A stretch of 64,000 nucleotides of DNA from contig NZ_BATB01000004.1 in NCBI RefSeq assembly GCF_000466965.1, forward strand, positions 62,001 through 126,000, read 5' to 3'. The translations under genes were made by a program, and so were the position numbers. The notes under the pieces were generated by a model. That model was given only the letters and a program-made list of their open reading frames with translations. It had not been told where the DNA came from and did no database searches. This DNA comes from Limimaricola cinnabarinus LL-001 (GTDB lineage Bacteria > Pseudomonadota > Alphaproteobacteria > Rhodobacterales > Rhodobacteraceae). Of this stretch, positions 9,840 through 20,016 are shown in pieces. Positions within the stretch are counted from its first letter, which is position 1; each line of letters opens with the position of its first letter.

Positions 9840-10688
9840 ATGGACACGGCTCCGCACCATACAGGCTCCCTGATTCTCGGAAGCACCGGCCGGCTTGGCC
9901 GGGCCTTGCGATGTCTTGCCGATGGCGGACACTGGCCCGAAGGCCGTGCCGCGCTGTGGCACGGCAGGCGGGGTGACTTTGCCTGGGACATGCGCGAGAC
10001 GCCGCCACCGCTGCCGCGCCCGGTGCGCGGGGTCATCGTGCTCGCCGGGGTCACCGGCGGGACGTCCGAGGAACTGGCCGGGAATGCGGATCTCGCCCGT
10101 GCCGCGCTGCGGCTGGCCGCGCGGGACAGGCTCGGACCGGTGCTGCTGATGTCTTCGGCCGCGGTTTATGGCCGGGCGACGGATGCCTGCCGCGAAGAGA
10201 GCGCGAGCCCTGCGGCTGCCTATGGCGCGGCCAAGCTGGAGATGGAGCACGTGATCGCGCGCGAAATCGCAGCTATCGGCCCCGACGCCCCAGCCGCTTG
10301 CTGCCTGCGGCTTGCCAACGTGGCGGGCTGCGATCAGCTGTTCGGGTCGATGGGCACGGGTCCGGTGACCCTCGACCGCTTTGCCGACGGCGCGGCACCG
10401 CGCCGCGCCTATGTCGGCCCGCTGACGCTGGCCCGGCTGCTGTCGGTTCTGATCGAGGCCCCCGCCTTGCCCGCGATCCTGAACCTCGCCCAGCCGGGCG
10501 ATGTCGGCATGGAGGAAATCCTCTCCTCCGCAGGGGCACGCTGGCAGTGGCGCCCCGCCCCCGAAAACGCGCTGCCCCGGACCCGGCTCGACACCGCGCG
10601 TCTCGCTGCGATCACGGGGCCCGTGGCCCCGGCCCGGGCCCCGGCGCTGGTGGCCGAGGCCCGGCTCGCTGGATGGAACCTCGCATGA
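9840..10688 (+). CDS. NAD(P)-dependent epimerase/dehydratase family protein
   Basis: A 282-residue Rossmann-fold protein of the extended short-chain dehydrogenase type. It opens with a nucleotide-binding LILGSTGRLGRAL motif (about residues 11-23), has MSSAAVYG in the expected place for the catalytic Ser, and YGAAKLEME (Tyr and Lys of YxxxK) downstream. It probably modifies a nucleotide sugar; the substrate is unknown. Its stop overlaps the ATG of the next gene (ATGA at 10685-10688), so it is co-translated with the sugar transferase. The start at 9840 gives the Rossmann motif at a normal distance from the N-terminus. Confidence 0.85.
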   Translation: MDTAPHHTGSLILGSTGRLGRALRCLADGGHWPEGRAALWHGRRGDFAWDMRETPPPLPRPVRGVIVLAGVTGGTSEELAGNADLARAALRLAARDRLGPVLLMSSAAVYGRATDACREESASPAAAYGAAKLEMEHVIAREIAAIGPDAPAACCLRLANVAGCDQLFGSMGTGPVTLDRFADGAAPRRAYVGPLTLARLLSVLIEAPALPAILNLAQPGDVGMEEILSSAGARWQWRPAPENALPRTRLDTARLAAITGPVAPARAPALVAEARLAGWNLA

Positions 10689-11368
10689 CAGCGGGCAAGC
10701 GGGCCTTCGATCTGGTGGTCTCGATCCTGTTGCTGGCGCTGCTCTGGCCGCTACTGGCGGCGCTGATGCTGGTGCTGCTGGCAGTCGAGGGCCGGCCGGT
10801 CTTCTACATTGCCGAACGGATGCGCACGCCCCATGAGGCGTTCGGTTTGATCAAGCTGCGCACGATGCGCCCCGCCGCCTATGGCACCCGCGCCACCGGC
10901 GTGACCGGCGGCGACAAGTCGGCGCGCATGTCACGACTGCACCGGCTGCTTCGCCGCAGCCGTGCGGACGAGTTGCCGCAGCTTTGGAACGTGATCCGGG
11001 GCGACATCAGCCTCGTGGGGCCGCGCCCGCCGCTACGCATCTATGTCGACGCCTTTCCCGCGCTCTATGAGAGGGTGCTACGCTCGCGGCCGGGGATCAC
11101 CGGATTGGCAAGCCTGCGCTACCACGCTACCGAAGAGCGCCTGCTCGCGGCCTGCCGGTCGCCAGAGGAGACCGACGCGGTCTATCGGCGCCGATGCGTG
11201 CCGCGCAAGGCCGCACTCGACATGCTGTACCAGCGCCATGCAAGTGTCGGCCTCGACCTGTGGATCCTGGCGCAGACCATGCGCGCGGTGCTGCGCCGGC
11301 GCGACGGACGCATGTTGCGCGAGGCCCCGGCCCACAGCACTCGGCGGGTTCCCGCCAACCGCGATTGA
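10685..11368 (+). CDS. bacterial sugar transferase (undecaprenyl-phosphate sugar phosphotransferase type)
   Basis: A 227-residue monotopic phosphoglycosyl transferase. One N-terminal hydrophobic segment (about residues 8-38) is followed by the family motifs LIKLRTMRP, SRADELPQLWNVIRGDISLVGPRPP and RPGITGLASLRY. Enzymes of this family attach the first sugar-1-phosphate to undecaprenyl phosphate for exopolysaccharide, O-antigen or glycan assembly at the inner membrane. It is 227 residues, close to the catalytic core alone, without the long multi-spanning N-terminus of WbaP-type proteins. It is translationally coupled to the epimerase upstream and followed 26 bp later by the FlaA1/CapD-type gene. 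Confidence 0.92.
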   Translation: MTAGKRAFDLVVSILLLALLWPLLAALMLVLLAVEGRPVFYIAERMRTPHEAFGLIKLRTMRPAAYGTRATGVTGGDKSARMSRLHRLLRRSRADELPQLWNVIRGDISLVGPRPPLRIYVDAFPALYERVLRSRPGITGLASLRYHATEERLLAACRSPEETDAVYRRRCVPRKAALDMLYQRHASVGLDLWILAQTMRAVLRRRDGRMLREAPAHSTRRVPANRD

Positions 11369-11394
11369 TCTATGACGTGGCGTCGGATTAACAT

Positions 11395-13382
11395 ATGGGC
11401 AGAGTTGTCATGATGCGGCCGGACACAGCGAAAGCGGCCGCGGGGGATCACGGCGCTTGGGACGGCTTTTTCAGAAAAATGGGCAAAGCGATGGAAATGC
11501 TTGGCGTCATCACGCGCCTGTCGCGCGCCACGAAGCAATGGTTGATCCTGACCAACGACGTCTTGCTCGTGCCGGTTGCGATGCTTCTGGCAATGACGCT
11601 GCAGCTCAACGCACTTCCCGACAGCGCCCACATGATGCGTGGCTGGCTGCTGGTCCCGGTCCTGATGGCGCTTTGCGCGCTGATCGAGATTGGCATGAAC
11701 ATCCACCGCGTGCAGCTCAAGGCCTATGAAAGCCGGGCCATCGCGCTATCGGCGATCCATGCGGCGCTTCTGGGTCTCTCCGCCGGCCTGATCGAGCGGG
11801 CGGGCGGCGGCGTCACGCCGGGCGCCACCTTCGTCACGTTTTCCATGGTCTATCTGCTCTTGGTGGTCAGCAGCCGGGCGGTGATGCTCAAGCTGGTGCT
11901 CAACGCCTATCGCCAGCGGCCCAAGCTCAGGGTGCTGGTCTACGGCGCCGGGCGCACCGGCCAGCAGCTCGTGGCAGCGCTCAGGACCGACGAAACGGTG
12001 CGCCCCGTGGCCTATATCGACGACAACAAGATGCTGCAGGGCGCAATCGTGCAGGGTCTGCACGTGCACGCCCCCGCCGCGATCGCACGCCTCGTGCGCA
12101 CCAAGCGCGTGGACCGGGTGCTTCTGGCCATGCCCTCGGTGCCGCGGGCGCGGCTCGCGCAGCTCTCGCATCAGCTCGAGGGAAAGGGCCTCAACGTGCA
12201 GACCCTGCCCTCCTTCGCCCAGCTCGCCGGCAATGGCGTGCCCTTGGTCGAACAGCTGCGCCCCGTGGTGCCCGGCCAGTTTCTTGGTCGCGCGCCGCTC
12301 GACGCGGAACTGCCCGGCGGGTCGGAGACCTATCGTGGCGGTTCGGTGCTGATCACCGGTGCCGGGGGATCGATCGGCTCCGAGTTGTGCCGCCAAATCC
12401 TGGCCTGCCGACCACGGCGGCTGGTGTTGTTCGAGCTGTCGGAACTGGCGCTCTACAAGCTCGATCAGGAGCTGTCGGCCTTGGCCATGGACCTTCGGGT
12501 CGAGATCGTCCCCGTGCTCGGCTCGGTCTGCGACGCGCCGTTGGTGCGGCGTGTTCTGGCGGATCACGGCGTCGACATCGTTCTGCATGCCGCCGCCTAC
12601 AAGCACGTGCCGCTGGTCGAGCAGAACCCGGTCGCGGGTTTCGCCAACAACGTGCTGGGCACCCACACGCTCGCGCTTGCTGCCGGCGAGGCGGGCGTGA
12701 CGCGGTTCATCCTCATTTCGACCGACAAGGCGGTGCGCCCCAAGAACATGATGGGCGCCTCCAAGCGCATGGCCGAGCTGGTCGTGCAGGACCTCGCCAA
12801 CCGCTCCGAGGGTACGATCTACTCGATGGTCCGCTTCGGCAACGTGTTGGGCTCCTCGGGATCGGTGATCCCGCTGTTTCACGACCAGATCTGCAAGGGC
12901 GGGCCGGTCACGCTCACCCACCGCGAGGTGACGCGCTACTTCATGACGATCCCCGAGGCCGCGCGCCTCGTGCTCGTCGCGGGCACCTTCGCCACCGGTG
13001 GCGACGTCTTCGTGCTCGACATGGGGGCCCCGGTGCAGATCTACGATCTCGCGCGCCAGATGATCGAGGCGGCCGGCTACACCGTCCGCGACGAGACGCA
13101 TCCCGACGGCGATATCGAGATCCGCCTCACCGGCCTGCGCACGGGCGAGAAGCTGCATGAGGAGCTTCTCATCGGCAAGAACCAGATCGGCACGCCGCAC
13201 CCCAAGATCATGCTCGCGCGTGAGGCGCATCTGAGCGAGATCGAGGTGGCCGCCGGGATGAAGGCGCTGCGCGCCGCCGTGGCCGAGAGCAATGACGACG
13301 CGCTACGCGCCGTGGTGGCGCGCTGGGTCGAGGGAGGCACGGTACTGGTCAACCGCCCCGTGCCCCGGCTCGACGGCCGCGA

Positions 13383-13401
<19 letters not shown>
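11395..13401 (+). CDS. nucleoside-diphosphate sugar epimerase/dehydratase, FlaA1/CapD/WbpM membrane type
   Basis: A 668-residue polysaccharide biosynthesis protein. Hydrophobic segments in the first 170 residues form the membrane part. A first Rossmann region follows (LVYGAGRTGQQLV), then the catalytic SDR domain with VLITGAGGSIGSELCRQI (about 318-335), HAAAYKHVPLVE and STDKAVRPKNMMGASK. In this family (WbpM, FlaA1-like UDP-GlcNAc 4,6-dehydratases) Met replaces the usual catalytic Tyr in the YxxxK position, and MGASK here matches that. The product would be a UDP-4-keto-6-deoxy sugar for surface glycans. The first ATG lacks a clear ribosome site; starts at 11410 or 11491 are alternatives. Its end overlaps the convergent galE end by 19 bp. 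Confidence 0.9.
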
Positions 13402-14433
<1,032 letters not shown>

Positions 14434-14496
14434 AACCAACTCTCCGATCCTGTTGCCCAAGGTCTAGCGAAGAGTTCCGAGACTGACCAGAACCGG

Positions 14497-14526
14497 GGAA
14501 ACGGCGGGGCCCCTGAGGGCCCCGCC
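14497..14526 (-). terminator. Rho-independent terminator of the ABC importer operon
   Basis: GGCGGGGCCC (14503-14512) and GGGCCCCGCC (14517-14526) form a perfect 10-bp stem with a CTGA loop, 8 bp past the stop of the substrate-binding protein. On the minus strand it is followed by GTTTCCCC, a short U tract. Confidence 0.82.
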
Positions 14527-14533
14527 CGTCATG

Positions 14534-15532
14534 TTACTTCAGCGCTTCGTCGGTGATCCGGGAGGTCCATGCACCATCCGGTACCTGCGAGATCACCGGA
14601 TCCGAGCCCCCGGCAAGCAGCGTGTCGACCGTGCGCTGATAGGCGGCCTCGTCGAGGCTGCCGTCCGACCCCTCGGTCAGCTTGGCTATCTCGCCCATCA
14701 TCCGCACCTGATGCGCCTCTGTCTGCGCGCCGGTTTCATCATTGTCGAGCACGATCATCGCGGCCTCTTCGGGGTTCGTCTCCGCCCATTTCCACCCCTT
14801 CATCGAGGCGCGCACGAAGCGGGTCATCTTGTCGACGAACTCTGGGTCTTCGAGGTTCTCCTCAAGCACCCACATCCCGTCCTCGAGCGTGGCCACGCCC
14901 ATGTCCTCGTATTTGAAGGTAACGAGCTCGTCCTCGGAGATGCCCGCGTCGAGCACCTGGCCGTATTCGTTGTAGGTCATGGTCGAGATGCAGTCGGCCT
15001 GCCGCTGGATCAGCGGGTCGACGTTGAAGCCCTGCTTGAGAACCGTCACGCCCTCCTCGCCGCCCTCGGTCGGGATGCCCTCCTGGCTCATCCAGCTCAG
15101 GAACGGATATTCGTTGCCGAAGAACCAGACGCCGATGGTCTTGCCCTTGAAGTCCTGCGGTCCGGTGATGCCCGTGTCCTTCCAGCAGGTGAGCATCAGC
15201 CCCGAGCTGGCGAAGGGCTGGGCGATGTTCACCACCGGCAGCCCCTTTTCGCGCGCGGCCAGCGCCGAAGGCATCCAGTTGAGCATCACGTCGGCCCCAC
15301 CGCCGGCAAGCACCTGCGGAGGCGCGATGTCGGGGCCTCCGGGCAGGATCTCGACGTCGAGGCCTTCCTCCTCGTAGAACCCCTCCTCGAGCGCCACGTA
15401 GTAGCCCGCGAACTGCGCCTGCGTGACCCATTGCAGCTGCAGCCGGACCTCGTCGAGGTCCTGCGCCATGGCGGGCATCGTTCCCGCCATCAGCGCGCCT
15501 GCCGCTGCCGCGGCCATCATCATCCGTTTCAT
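14534..15532 (-). CDS. NMT1/THI5-like ABC transporter substrate-binding protein
   Basis: A 332-residue periplasmic protein with a clear signal peptide (MKRMMMAAAAAGALMAGTMP, cleavage after AMA-Q near residue 23). The mature start VRLQLQWVTQAQFAGYYVA and the later EEGLDVEILPGG are hallmarks of the NMT1/THI5-like family that binds pyrimidine-type and related heteroaromatic ligands. It is the last gene of a minus-strand set with two permeases and an ATPase, followed by a strong terminator. The surrounding reductive pyrimidine genes suggest a pyrimidine base or a related nucleobase/precursor as ligand; that is inference from context. Confidence 0.88.
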   Translation of the reverse strand: MKRMMMAAAAAGALMAGTMPAMAQDLDEVRLQLQWVTQAQFAGYYVALEEGFYEEEGLDVEILPGGPDIAPPQVLAGGGADVMLNWMPSALAAREKGLPVVNIAQPFASSGLMLTCWKDTGITGPQDFKGKTIGVWFFGNEYPFLSWMSQEGIPTEGGEEGVTVLKQGFNVDPLIQRQADCISTMTYNEYGQVLDAGISEDELVTFKYEDMGVATLEDGMWVLEENLEDPEFVDKMTRFVRASMKGWKWAETNPEEAAMIVLDNDETGAQTEAHQVRMMGEIAKLTEGSDGSLDEAAYQRTVDTLLAGGSDPVISQVPDGAWTSRITDEALK

Positions 15533-15583
15533 CCTAGTCGACCTCCGATTGCTGTTGATGGCCCGGTTCGCGGGCTCTGTAGG

Positions 15584-16429
15584 TTATCCGCGTTGCGAAG
15601 GATGCCAGAAGGTCACCCCCCGTTCGATAAGCGCCACCAGCCCGTAAAAGCCGGTGCCCGCCAGCGCCGCGACGAGGATCGCGGCCCAGACCATGTCGAG
15701 CGCGAGCTGCCCCACCGAGGTGGTGATCCGAAACCCGAGGCCCAGCGTCGGCGAGCCGAAGAACTCGGCCACGATGGCCCCGATCAGCGCCAGCGTGGTG
15801 CAGATCTTGAGCCCGTTGAAGATGAAGGGCATCGCCGCCGGAAGACGCAGCTTCACCAGCCCCGACCAGTAGCCCGCGCCCCAGCTTTTCATCAGGTCGC
15901 GCTGCATGGCAGAGGTCTCGGCGAGGCCCGCCACTGTGTTCACCAGCATCGGAAAGAACACCATGACCACCACCACGGCGGCCTTGGACTGCCAGTCGAA
16001 GCCGAACCACATCACCAGGATCGGCGCGGTGCCGACGATCGGCAGCGCGGCCATGAAGCTCGCCAGTGGCAGCAACCCGCGCTGCAGGAACACGAAACGG
16101 TCGACGGCGATCGCGGTGAGGAAGGCCGCCCCGCAGCCGATCGCATAGCCCGAGAGCGCGCCGCGCAGGATCGTCTGCACGAAATCACCCCAGAGCAGCG
16201 GCAGGCTTTCGGCGAAGCGCGCGCCGATCTGGCTCGGCGGCGGCAGGATGACCAGCGGCACCTGCAGCGCGCGCACCGCGATCTCCCACAGGATCAGGAT
16301 GGTGATCCCGAACAGCAGGGGCACCGCCATGCGGGCCCAGATCCGGTTCGACAGCGGTCCCGTGGCAAGCCAGACATTGAGCGCCCAGAGCCCGAGCCAC
16401 AGGGCCAGCGCGAGGATCGCCGCGCTCAT
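15584..16429 (-). CDS. ABC transporter permease (pyrimidine-associated importer), subunit 2
   Basis: A 281-residue membrane permease with about six to seven hydrophobic segments and the cytoplasmic EAA-type loop (LMKSWGAGYWSGLVKLRLPAA) that docks the ATPase. It belongs to the BPD_transp_1 family used by nitrate/taurine/NMT1-type importers. Its start overlaps the stop of the upstream permease by 4 bp (16426-16429), so the two are translationally coupled and probably form a heterodimer. The substrate-binding protein follows 51 bp later. Confidence 0.88.
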   Translation of the reverse strand: MSAAILALALWLGLWALNVWLATGPLSNRIWARMAVPLLFGITILILWEIAVRALQVPLVILPPPSQIGARFAESLPLLWGDFVQTILRGALSGYAIGCGAAFLTAIAVDRFVFLQRGLLPLASFMAALPIVGTAPILVMWFGFDWQSKAAVVVVMVFFPMLVNTVAGLAETSAMQRDLMKSWGAGYWSGLVKLRLPAAMPFIFNGLKICTTLALIGAIVAEFFGSPTLGLGFRITTSVGQLALDMVWAAILVAALAGTGFYGLVALIERGVTFWHPSQRG

Positions 16430-17373
16430 GCCGCCCCTCCCATGCGCCGCAACGCCAGCCGTTGTGCACCGCCGATTGCCGCGACGAGCCCGGCCGCCAG
16501 CGCCGCCGCCAGCAACAGCGCGGCCCAGATCTGCGCGGTCTGGCCATAATAGCTCCCCGCCAGCATCCGCGCGCCAAGCCCCCCGCCCTGCACCGGAAGC
16601 TCACCGACGATGGCACCAACGAGGGCGGCGGCCACCGCGATCTTCAGCGATGCGAAGAGATAGGGCATCGAGGCGGGCAGCCTCAGCCGCGTCAACACCT
16701 GCCAGCCGGAGGCGTCCCATGTGCGCATCAGGTCGGTCTGCATCGCGTCAGGCGCGCGCAGCCCCTTCACCATGCCGACCACCACCGGGAAGAAGGACAG
16801 ATAGGCAGAGATGATGGCCTTGGGCAGCAGCCCCTGCAGCCCGACCGAATAGAGCACCACGACAATCATCGGCGCCAGCGCCACGATCGGCACGGTCTGG
16901 CTGACGATGGCCCAAGGCATCACCGAACGTTCCATGGTGCGCGAATGGACGATGCCGACGGCCAGCAGGACCCCTGCCACGGTGCCGATGACAAAGCCCA
17001 GCGCGGTGGCCGACAAGGTGATCCAAACGTGCAGCAGGAGGCCGCGATTCGACAGGCTTCCGGATTTCAGCAGCCCGCGCTGCCCCTCGATCTCCTCCAT
17101 CACCACGCTCTGCCACAGCTCGCCCACGATCTGATGCGGCGCCGGCAGCCGGGGCCGGTCCTGCGCCCAAGCGGCCGGGATCTGCGCCAGGTTGGCCGCG
17201 ACCAGCCCCAGAGCGTTCGCGTCGCGCCGCTCGATCGCGGTGGCGGGTTCGACCACCACGCCGTTGCGCTCCGCGGCGCTGAGCGCCTCGCGGATGTTCA
17301 TCGGTACGGCGGCGGCGTACCACAACGCAAAGAGCGCCGCGACGAGCAGGAGGAGCGGTCCGTATCGGCTCAT
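16426..17373 (-). CDS. ABC transporter permease (pyrimidine-associated importer), subunit 1
   Basis: A 315-residue permease. An N-terminal membrane helix is followed by about 90 polar residues, predicted periplasmic, and then five or six membrane segments with the EAA-type loop (LMRTWDASGWQVLTRLRLPA). The long periplasmic insert distinguishes it from its partner at 15584-16429. It starts 218 bp downstream of the ATPase gene, an unusually large gap inside an operon, and that gap contains an opposite-direction terminator (see 17562-17590). The pair most likely forms the membrane channel for the NMT1-type binding protein. Confidence 0.86.
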   Translation of the reverse strand: MSRYGPLLLLVAALFALWYAAAVPMNIREALSAAERNGVVVEPATAIERRDANALGLVAANLAQIPAAWAQDRPRLPAPHQIVGELWQSVVMEEIEGQRGLLKSGSLSNRGLLLHVWITLSATALGFVIGTVAGVLLAVGIVHSRTMERSVMPWAIVSQTVPIVALAPMIVVVLYSVGLQGLLPKAIISAYLSFFPVVVGMVKGLRAPDAMQTDLMRTWDASGWQVLTRLRLPASMPYLFASLKIAVAAALVGAIVGELPVQGGGLGARMLAGSYYGQTAQIWAALLLAAALAAGLVAAIGGAQRLALRRMGGAA

Positions 17374-17561
17374 GCGCGCACCCGTGTGACTTCATTCCTC
17401 AAATACTCGAACCGCACCCTTTCACACCGGACCGCCGCCGGGACATCGGGACCGGTTCGACACGAGTGTTGTAAGAGTAAAGTAATCATCAGCTGCTTTC
17501 CTGAGCGCACGGTACAGGCTGGAGGGCCGATGACCGTGTGTGAAGTCACCCCGCCAAGGGT

Positions 17562-17590
17562 CCCTCGGCCCGTGTGGCCGGGGGGCTTTT
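17562..17590 (+). terminator. Rho-independent terminator on the plus strand with no plus-strand gene upstream
   Basis: CCCTCGGCC (17562-17570), loop CGTGT, and GGCCGGGGG (17576-17584) form a 9-bp stem with one G-U pair, followed by GCTTTT. It reads on the plus strand, opposite to the flanking ABC genes, at the very 3' end of the ATPase gene. It may end a small RNA or antisense transcript from 17374-17560. Confidence 0.6.
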
Positions 17591-17591
17591 C

Positions 17592-18392
17592 CTAGTGCTC
17601 GGCATGACCGGCCCTAAGCCCCTCGCGCACCCGATGCGCGATCTCGATGAATTCGGGGCTGTCGCGAATCTCGAGCGGACGCTCGCGCGGCAGCGGGCTG
17701 TCGATCACATCGGTGATCCGGCCGGGACGCGGGCTCATCACCACGATCTTCGTGGAGAGATATACCGCCTCGGGGATTGAGTGGGTCACGAAGAGCGTGG
17801 TCTTGCCGGTCGCGGCCCAGAGCCTGAGAAGTTCCTCGTTGAGCCGGTCGCGCACGATCTCGTCGAGCGCGCCGAAGGGTTCGTCCATGAGCAGGATCTC
17901 GGCATCGAAGGCCAGCGCGCGGGCGATGCTCGCGCGCTGCTGCATGCCGCCCGACAGCTGCCAGGGATACTTCTTTTCGAAGCCGCTCAGTTCCACCAAC
18001 TGCATCACCTCGCGCACCCGCCGCGTCCGCTCGGCGCGATCGAAACCCATGATCTCGAGCGGTAGCGCGATGTTGCCGCCGATCGTGCGCCATGGATAGA
18101 GCCCCGCTGCTTGGAATACATAGCCATATGCGCGCGCACGCCGGGCCTCGTCCGGGGTCATGCCGTTGACCGACACCGTTCCCGCCGTCGGCGTCTCCAG
18201 CGCGGCGACCACCCGCAGGAAGGTGGTTTTGCCGCAGCCCGAAGGCCCGATGAAGGAGACGAATTCGCCCTTGCCGATGTCGAGATCCACGCTCCTGAGC
18301 GCATGCACCGACCCGTCATTGGTGTCGAAGGTGAGGTCGACGCCGCGCGCCGAGATGACGGTCTGGGGGATCGGCGCGTTCATCATCGGCAC
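17592..18392 (-). CDS. ABC transporter ATP-binding protein (nitrate/taurine/NMT1-type importer)
   Basis: A 266-residue ATPase with Walker A GPSGCGKTT (about 50-58), a Q-loop segment (GYVFQAAGLYPW), signature LSGGMQQR, Walker B ILLMDEPFGALD and a switch His (VTHSIPEA). It energises the importer formed by the two permeases downstream. The gene begins 19 bp after the dihydropyrimidinase stop, linking import directly to pyrimidine breakdown. MPMMNAP offers two nearby ATGs; the first is annotated. Confidence 0.93.
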   Translation of the reverse strand: MPMMNAPIPQTVISARGVDLTFDTNDGSVHALRSVDLDIGKGEFVSFIGPSGCGKTTFLRVVAALETPTAGTVSVNGMTPDEARRARAYGYVFQAAGLYPWRTIGGNIALPLEIMGFDRAERTRRVREVMQLVELSGFEKKYPWQLSGGMQQRASIARALAFDAEILLMDEPFGALDEIVRDRLNEELLRLWAATGKTTLFVTHSIPEAVYLSTKIVVMSPRPGRITDVIDSPLPRERPLEIRDSPEFIEIAHRVREGLRAGHAEH

Positions 18393-18411
18393 GCCCCCCG
18401 CCCCGCCATTC

Positions 18412-19869
18412 TCACACCCCGCTCGCCGGGATGCCCGAACGTTCGACCGGGCGCGGCGCGGTCAGCGCCTTCCACGAGGACAGCGCGCGGTTCACCGGGC
18501 CCTGTGATTCACGCGCGACGAATGCGCCGTGGCCCTCATGCGCATCCAGCGCGCCGTCGCGCAGCGAGACATGACCGCGGCTCAATACATAGCGCGGCAG
18601 GCCCTTGACCCGCTGGCCCTCGAAGACGTTGTAGTCGATCGCCGAGGCCTGCATCGAAGCTGTGATGGCCTTTTCCTTCTGCGGATCCCACACGACAATG
18701 TCGGCATCGGCTCCGACGAGGATCGCGCCCTTCTTCGGGTAGCAGCCGAGGATCTTGGCGCTGTTGGTCGAGGTGACGGCCACGAACTCGTTCATGGTGA
18801 TCCGGCCGGTGTTCACGCCATGCGTCCACAGAAGCGGCATCCGGTCCTCGAGCCCGCCGGTGCCGTTGGGGATCTTGGTGAAGTCACCCACGCCGTTGCG
18901 CTTCTGCTCGGTGGTGAAGGCGCAGTGATCGGTGGCCACGACCGAGAGCGTGCCCGAGGCGAGACCGGCCCAGAGGCTGTCTTGATGCTTCTTGTCGCGG
19001 AAGGGCGGGCTCATCACCCGGCGCGCGGCGTGGTCCCAATCGGGGTGGGCGTATTCGCCCTCGTCGAGAATCAGGTGCTGAATCAGCGGTTCGCCCCAGA
19101 CCCGCTTGCCGTTCATCTTGGCCCGCCGGATCGCCTCGTGCGCTTCCTCGCAGGAGACGTGCACGACATAGAGCGGGACGCCTGCCATATCGGCGATCAT
19201 GATCGCCCGATTGGTCGCCTCGCCCTCGACGGATGAGGGTCGCGAATAGGCATGCGCCTCGGGGCCGGTGTTGCCCTCGGCCAGAAGCTTGGCCTGCAAC
19301 TCGGCCACCACGTCGCCGTTCTCGGCATGCACCATCGGGATCGCCCCCAGCTCTGCGCAGCGGCGGAAGCTCGCGAAGAGCTCGTCATCATTGACCATCA
19401 AGGCACCCTTGTAGGCCATGAAATGCTTGAAGGTGGTGATGCCGTGGTCGCGCACCACAGCCTCCATCTCGTCGAAGACCTGCCGATCCCACCAGGTGAT
19501 CGCCATGTGGTAGGAGTAGTCGCAGGCCGCCTGCCCCGACTTGTTGTGCCAGACCTTCAGCGCGTCGAGCAGGCTCTGACCGGGGCTCGGCAGGGCGAAA
19601 TCGACCACCATCGTCGTGCCACCCGCCAGTGCCGCGCGGGTGCCCGAGCCGAAATCATCCGTGGAATGGGTGCCCATGAAGGGCATCTCCAGATGCGTGT
19701 GCGGGTCGATGCCGCCGGGCATCACGTAGCAGCCCGTCGCATCGAGCGTCTCGTCTCCCGCGAGCCCCTTGCCGATCGCGGCGATGCGACCGCCCTCGAT
19801 CAGCAGGTCCGCCTCGTAGGTCAGATCCGCCGTGACGATCGTGCCGTTCCTGATGACCGTGGAGCCCAT
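18412..19869 (-). CDS. hydA: dihydropyrimidinase
   Basis: A 485-residue cyclic amidohydrolase that opens dihydrouracil or dihydrothymine to the N-carbamoyl-beta-amino acid, the second step of the reductive pyrimidine pathway. The binuclear metal site is visible: His57 and His59 in DPHTHLE, Lys154 in FMAYKG (the carboxylated Lys), His181 in VHAENGD, His237 in VVHVSC and Asp314 in ATDHCAF. The start has AGAGAGGG about 5 bp upstream. Neighbours supply the first (PreTA) and third (M20 hydrolase) steps. The name pydB is used in some genomes for the same role. Confidence 0.94.
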   Translation of the reverse strand: MGSTVIRNGTIVTADLTYEADLLIEGGRIAAIGKGLAGDETLDATGCYVMPGGIDPHTHLEMPFMGTHSTDDFGSGTRAALAGGTTMVVDFALPSPGQSLLDALKVWHNKSGQAACDYSYHMAITWWDRQVFDEMEAVVRDHGITTFKHFMAYKGALMVNDDELFASFRRCAELGAIPMVHAENGDVVAELQAKLLAEGNTGPEAHAYSRPSSVEGEATNRAIMIADMAGVPLYVVHVSCEEAHEAIRRAKMNGKRVWGEPLIQHLILDEGEYAHPDWDHAARRVMSPPFRDKKHQDSLWAGLASGTLSVVATDHCAFTTEQKRNGVGDFTKIPNGTGGLEDRMPLLWTHGVNTGRITMNEFVAVTSTNSAKILGCYPKKGAILVGADADIVVWDPQKEKAITASMQASAIDYNVFEGQRVKGLPRYVLSRGHVSLRDGALDAHEGHGAFVARESQGPVNRALSSWKALTAPRPVERSGIPASGV

Positions 19870-19923
19870 GCCGTTTCCCTCTCTGCCATGGCCCGGCCCC
19901 TCGCATGGGGGCCGTGGCGCGTC

Positions 19924-19947
19924 CCGGGGCGCGATGACGCGCCCCGG
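19924..19947. repeat. perfect 10-bp hairpin between the lipoprotein gene and hydA
   Basis: CCGGGGCGCG and CGCGCCCCGG flank a 4-nt ATGA loop. There is no U tract on either strand. It sits in the 147-bp gap between the lipoprotein stop and the dihydropyrimidinase start and could be a processing or mRNA-stability element that splits the operon transcript. Confidence 0.55.
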
Positions 19948-20016
19948 CTCGAAGGAGGTGGCGGGCCGAAGGGGGCGGCGGCGCGAAACCGGCCGACATC
20001 GCCCCCGTTGCCCGGA

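Noticed and set aside
17374-17591. A riboswitch in the ABC operon gap
   Set aside because: I looked for TPP-like and other common aptamer cores and did not recognise one; only the terminator is supported.
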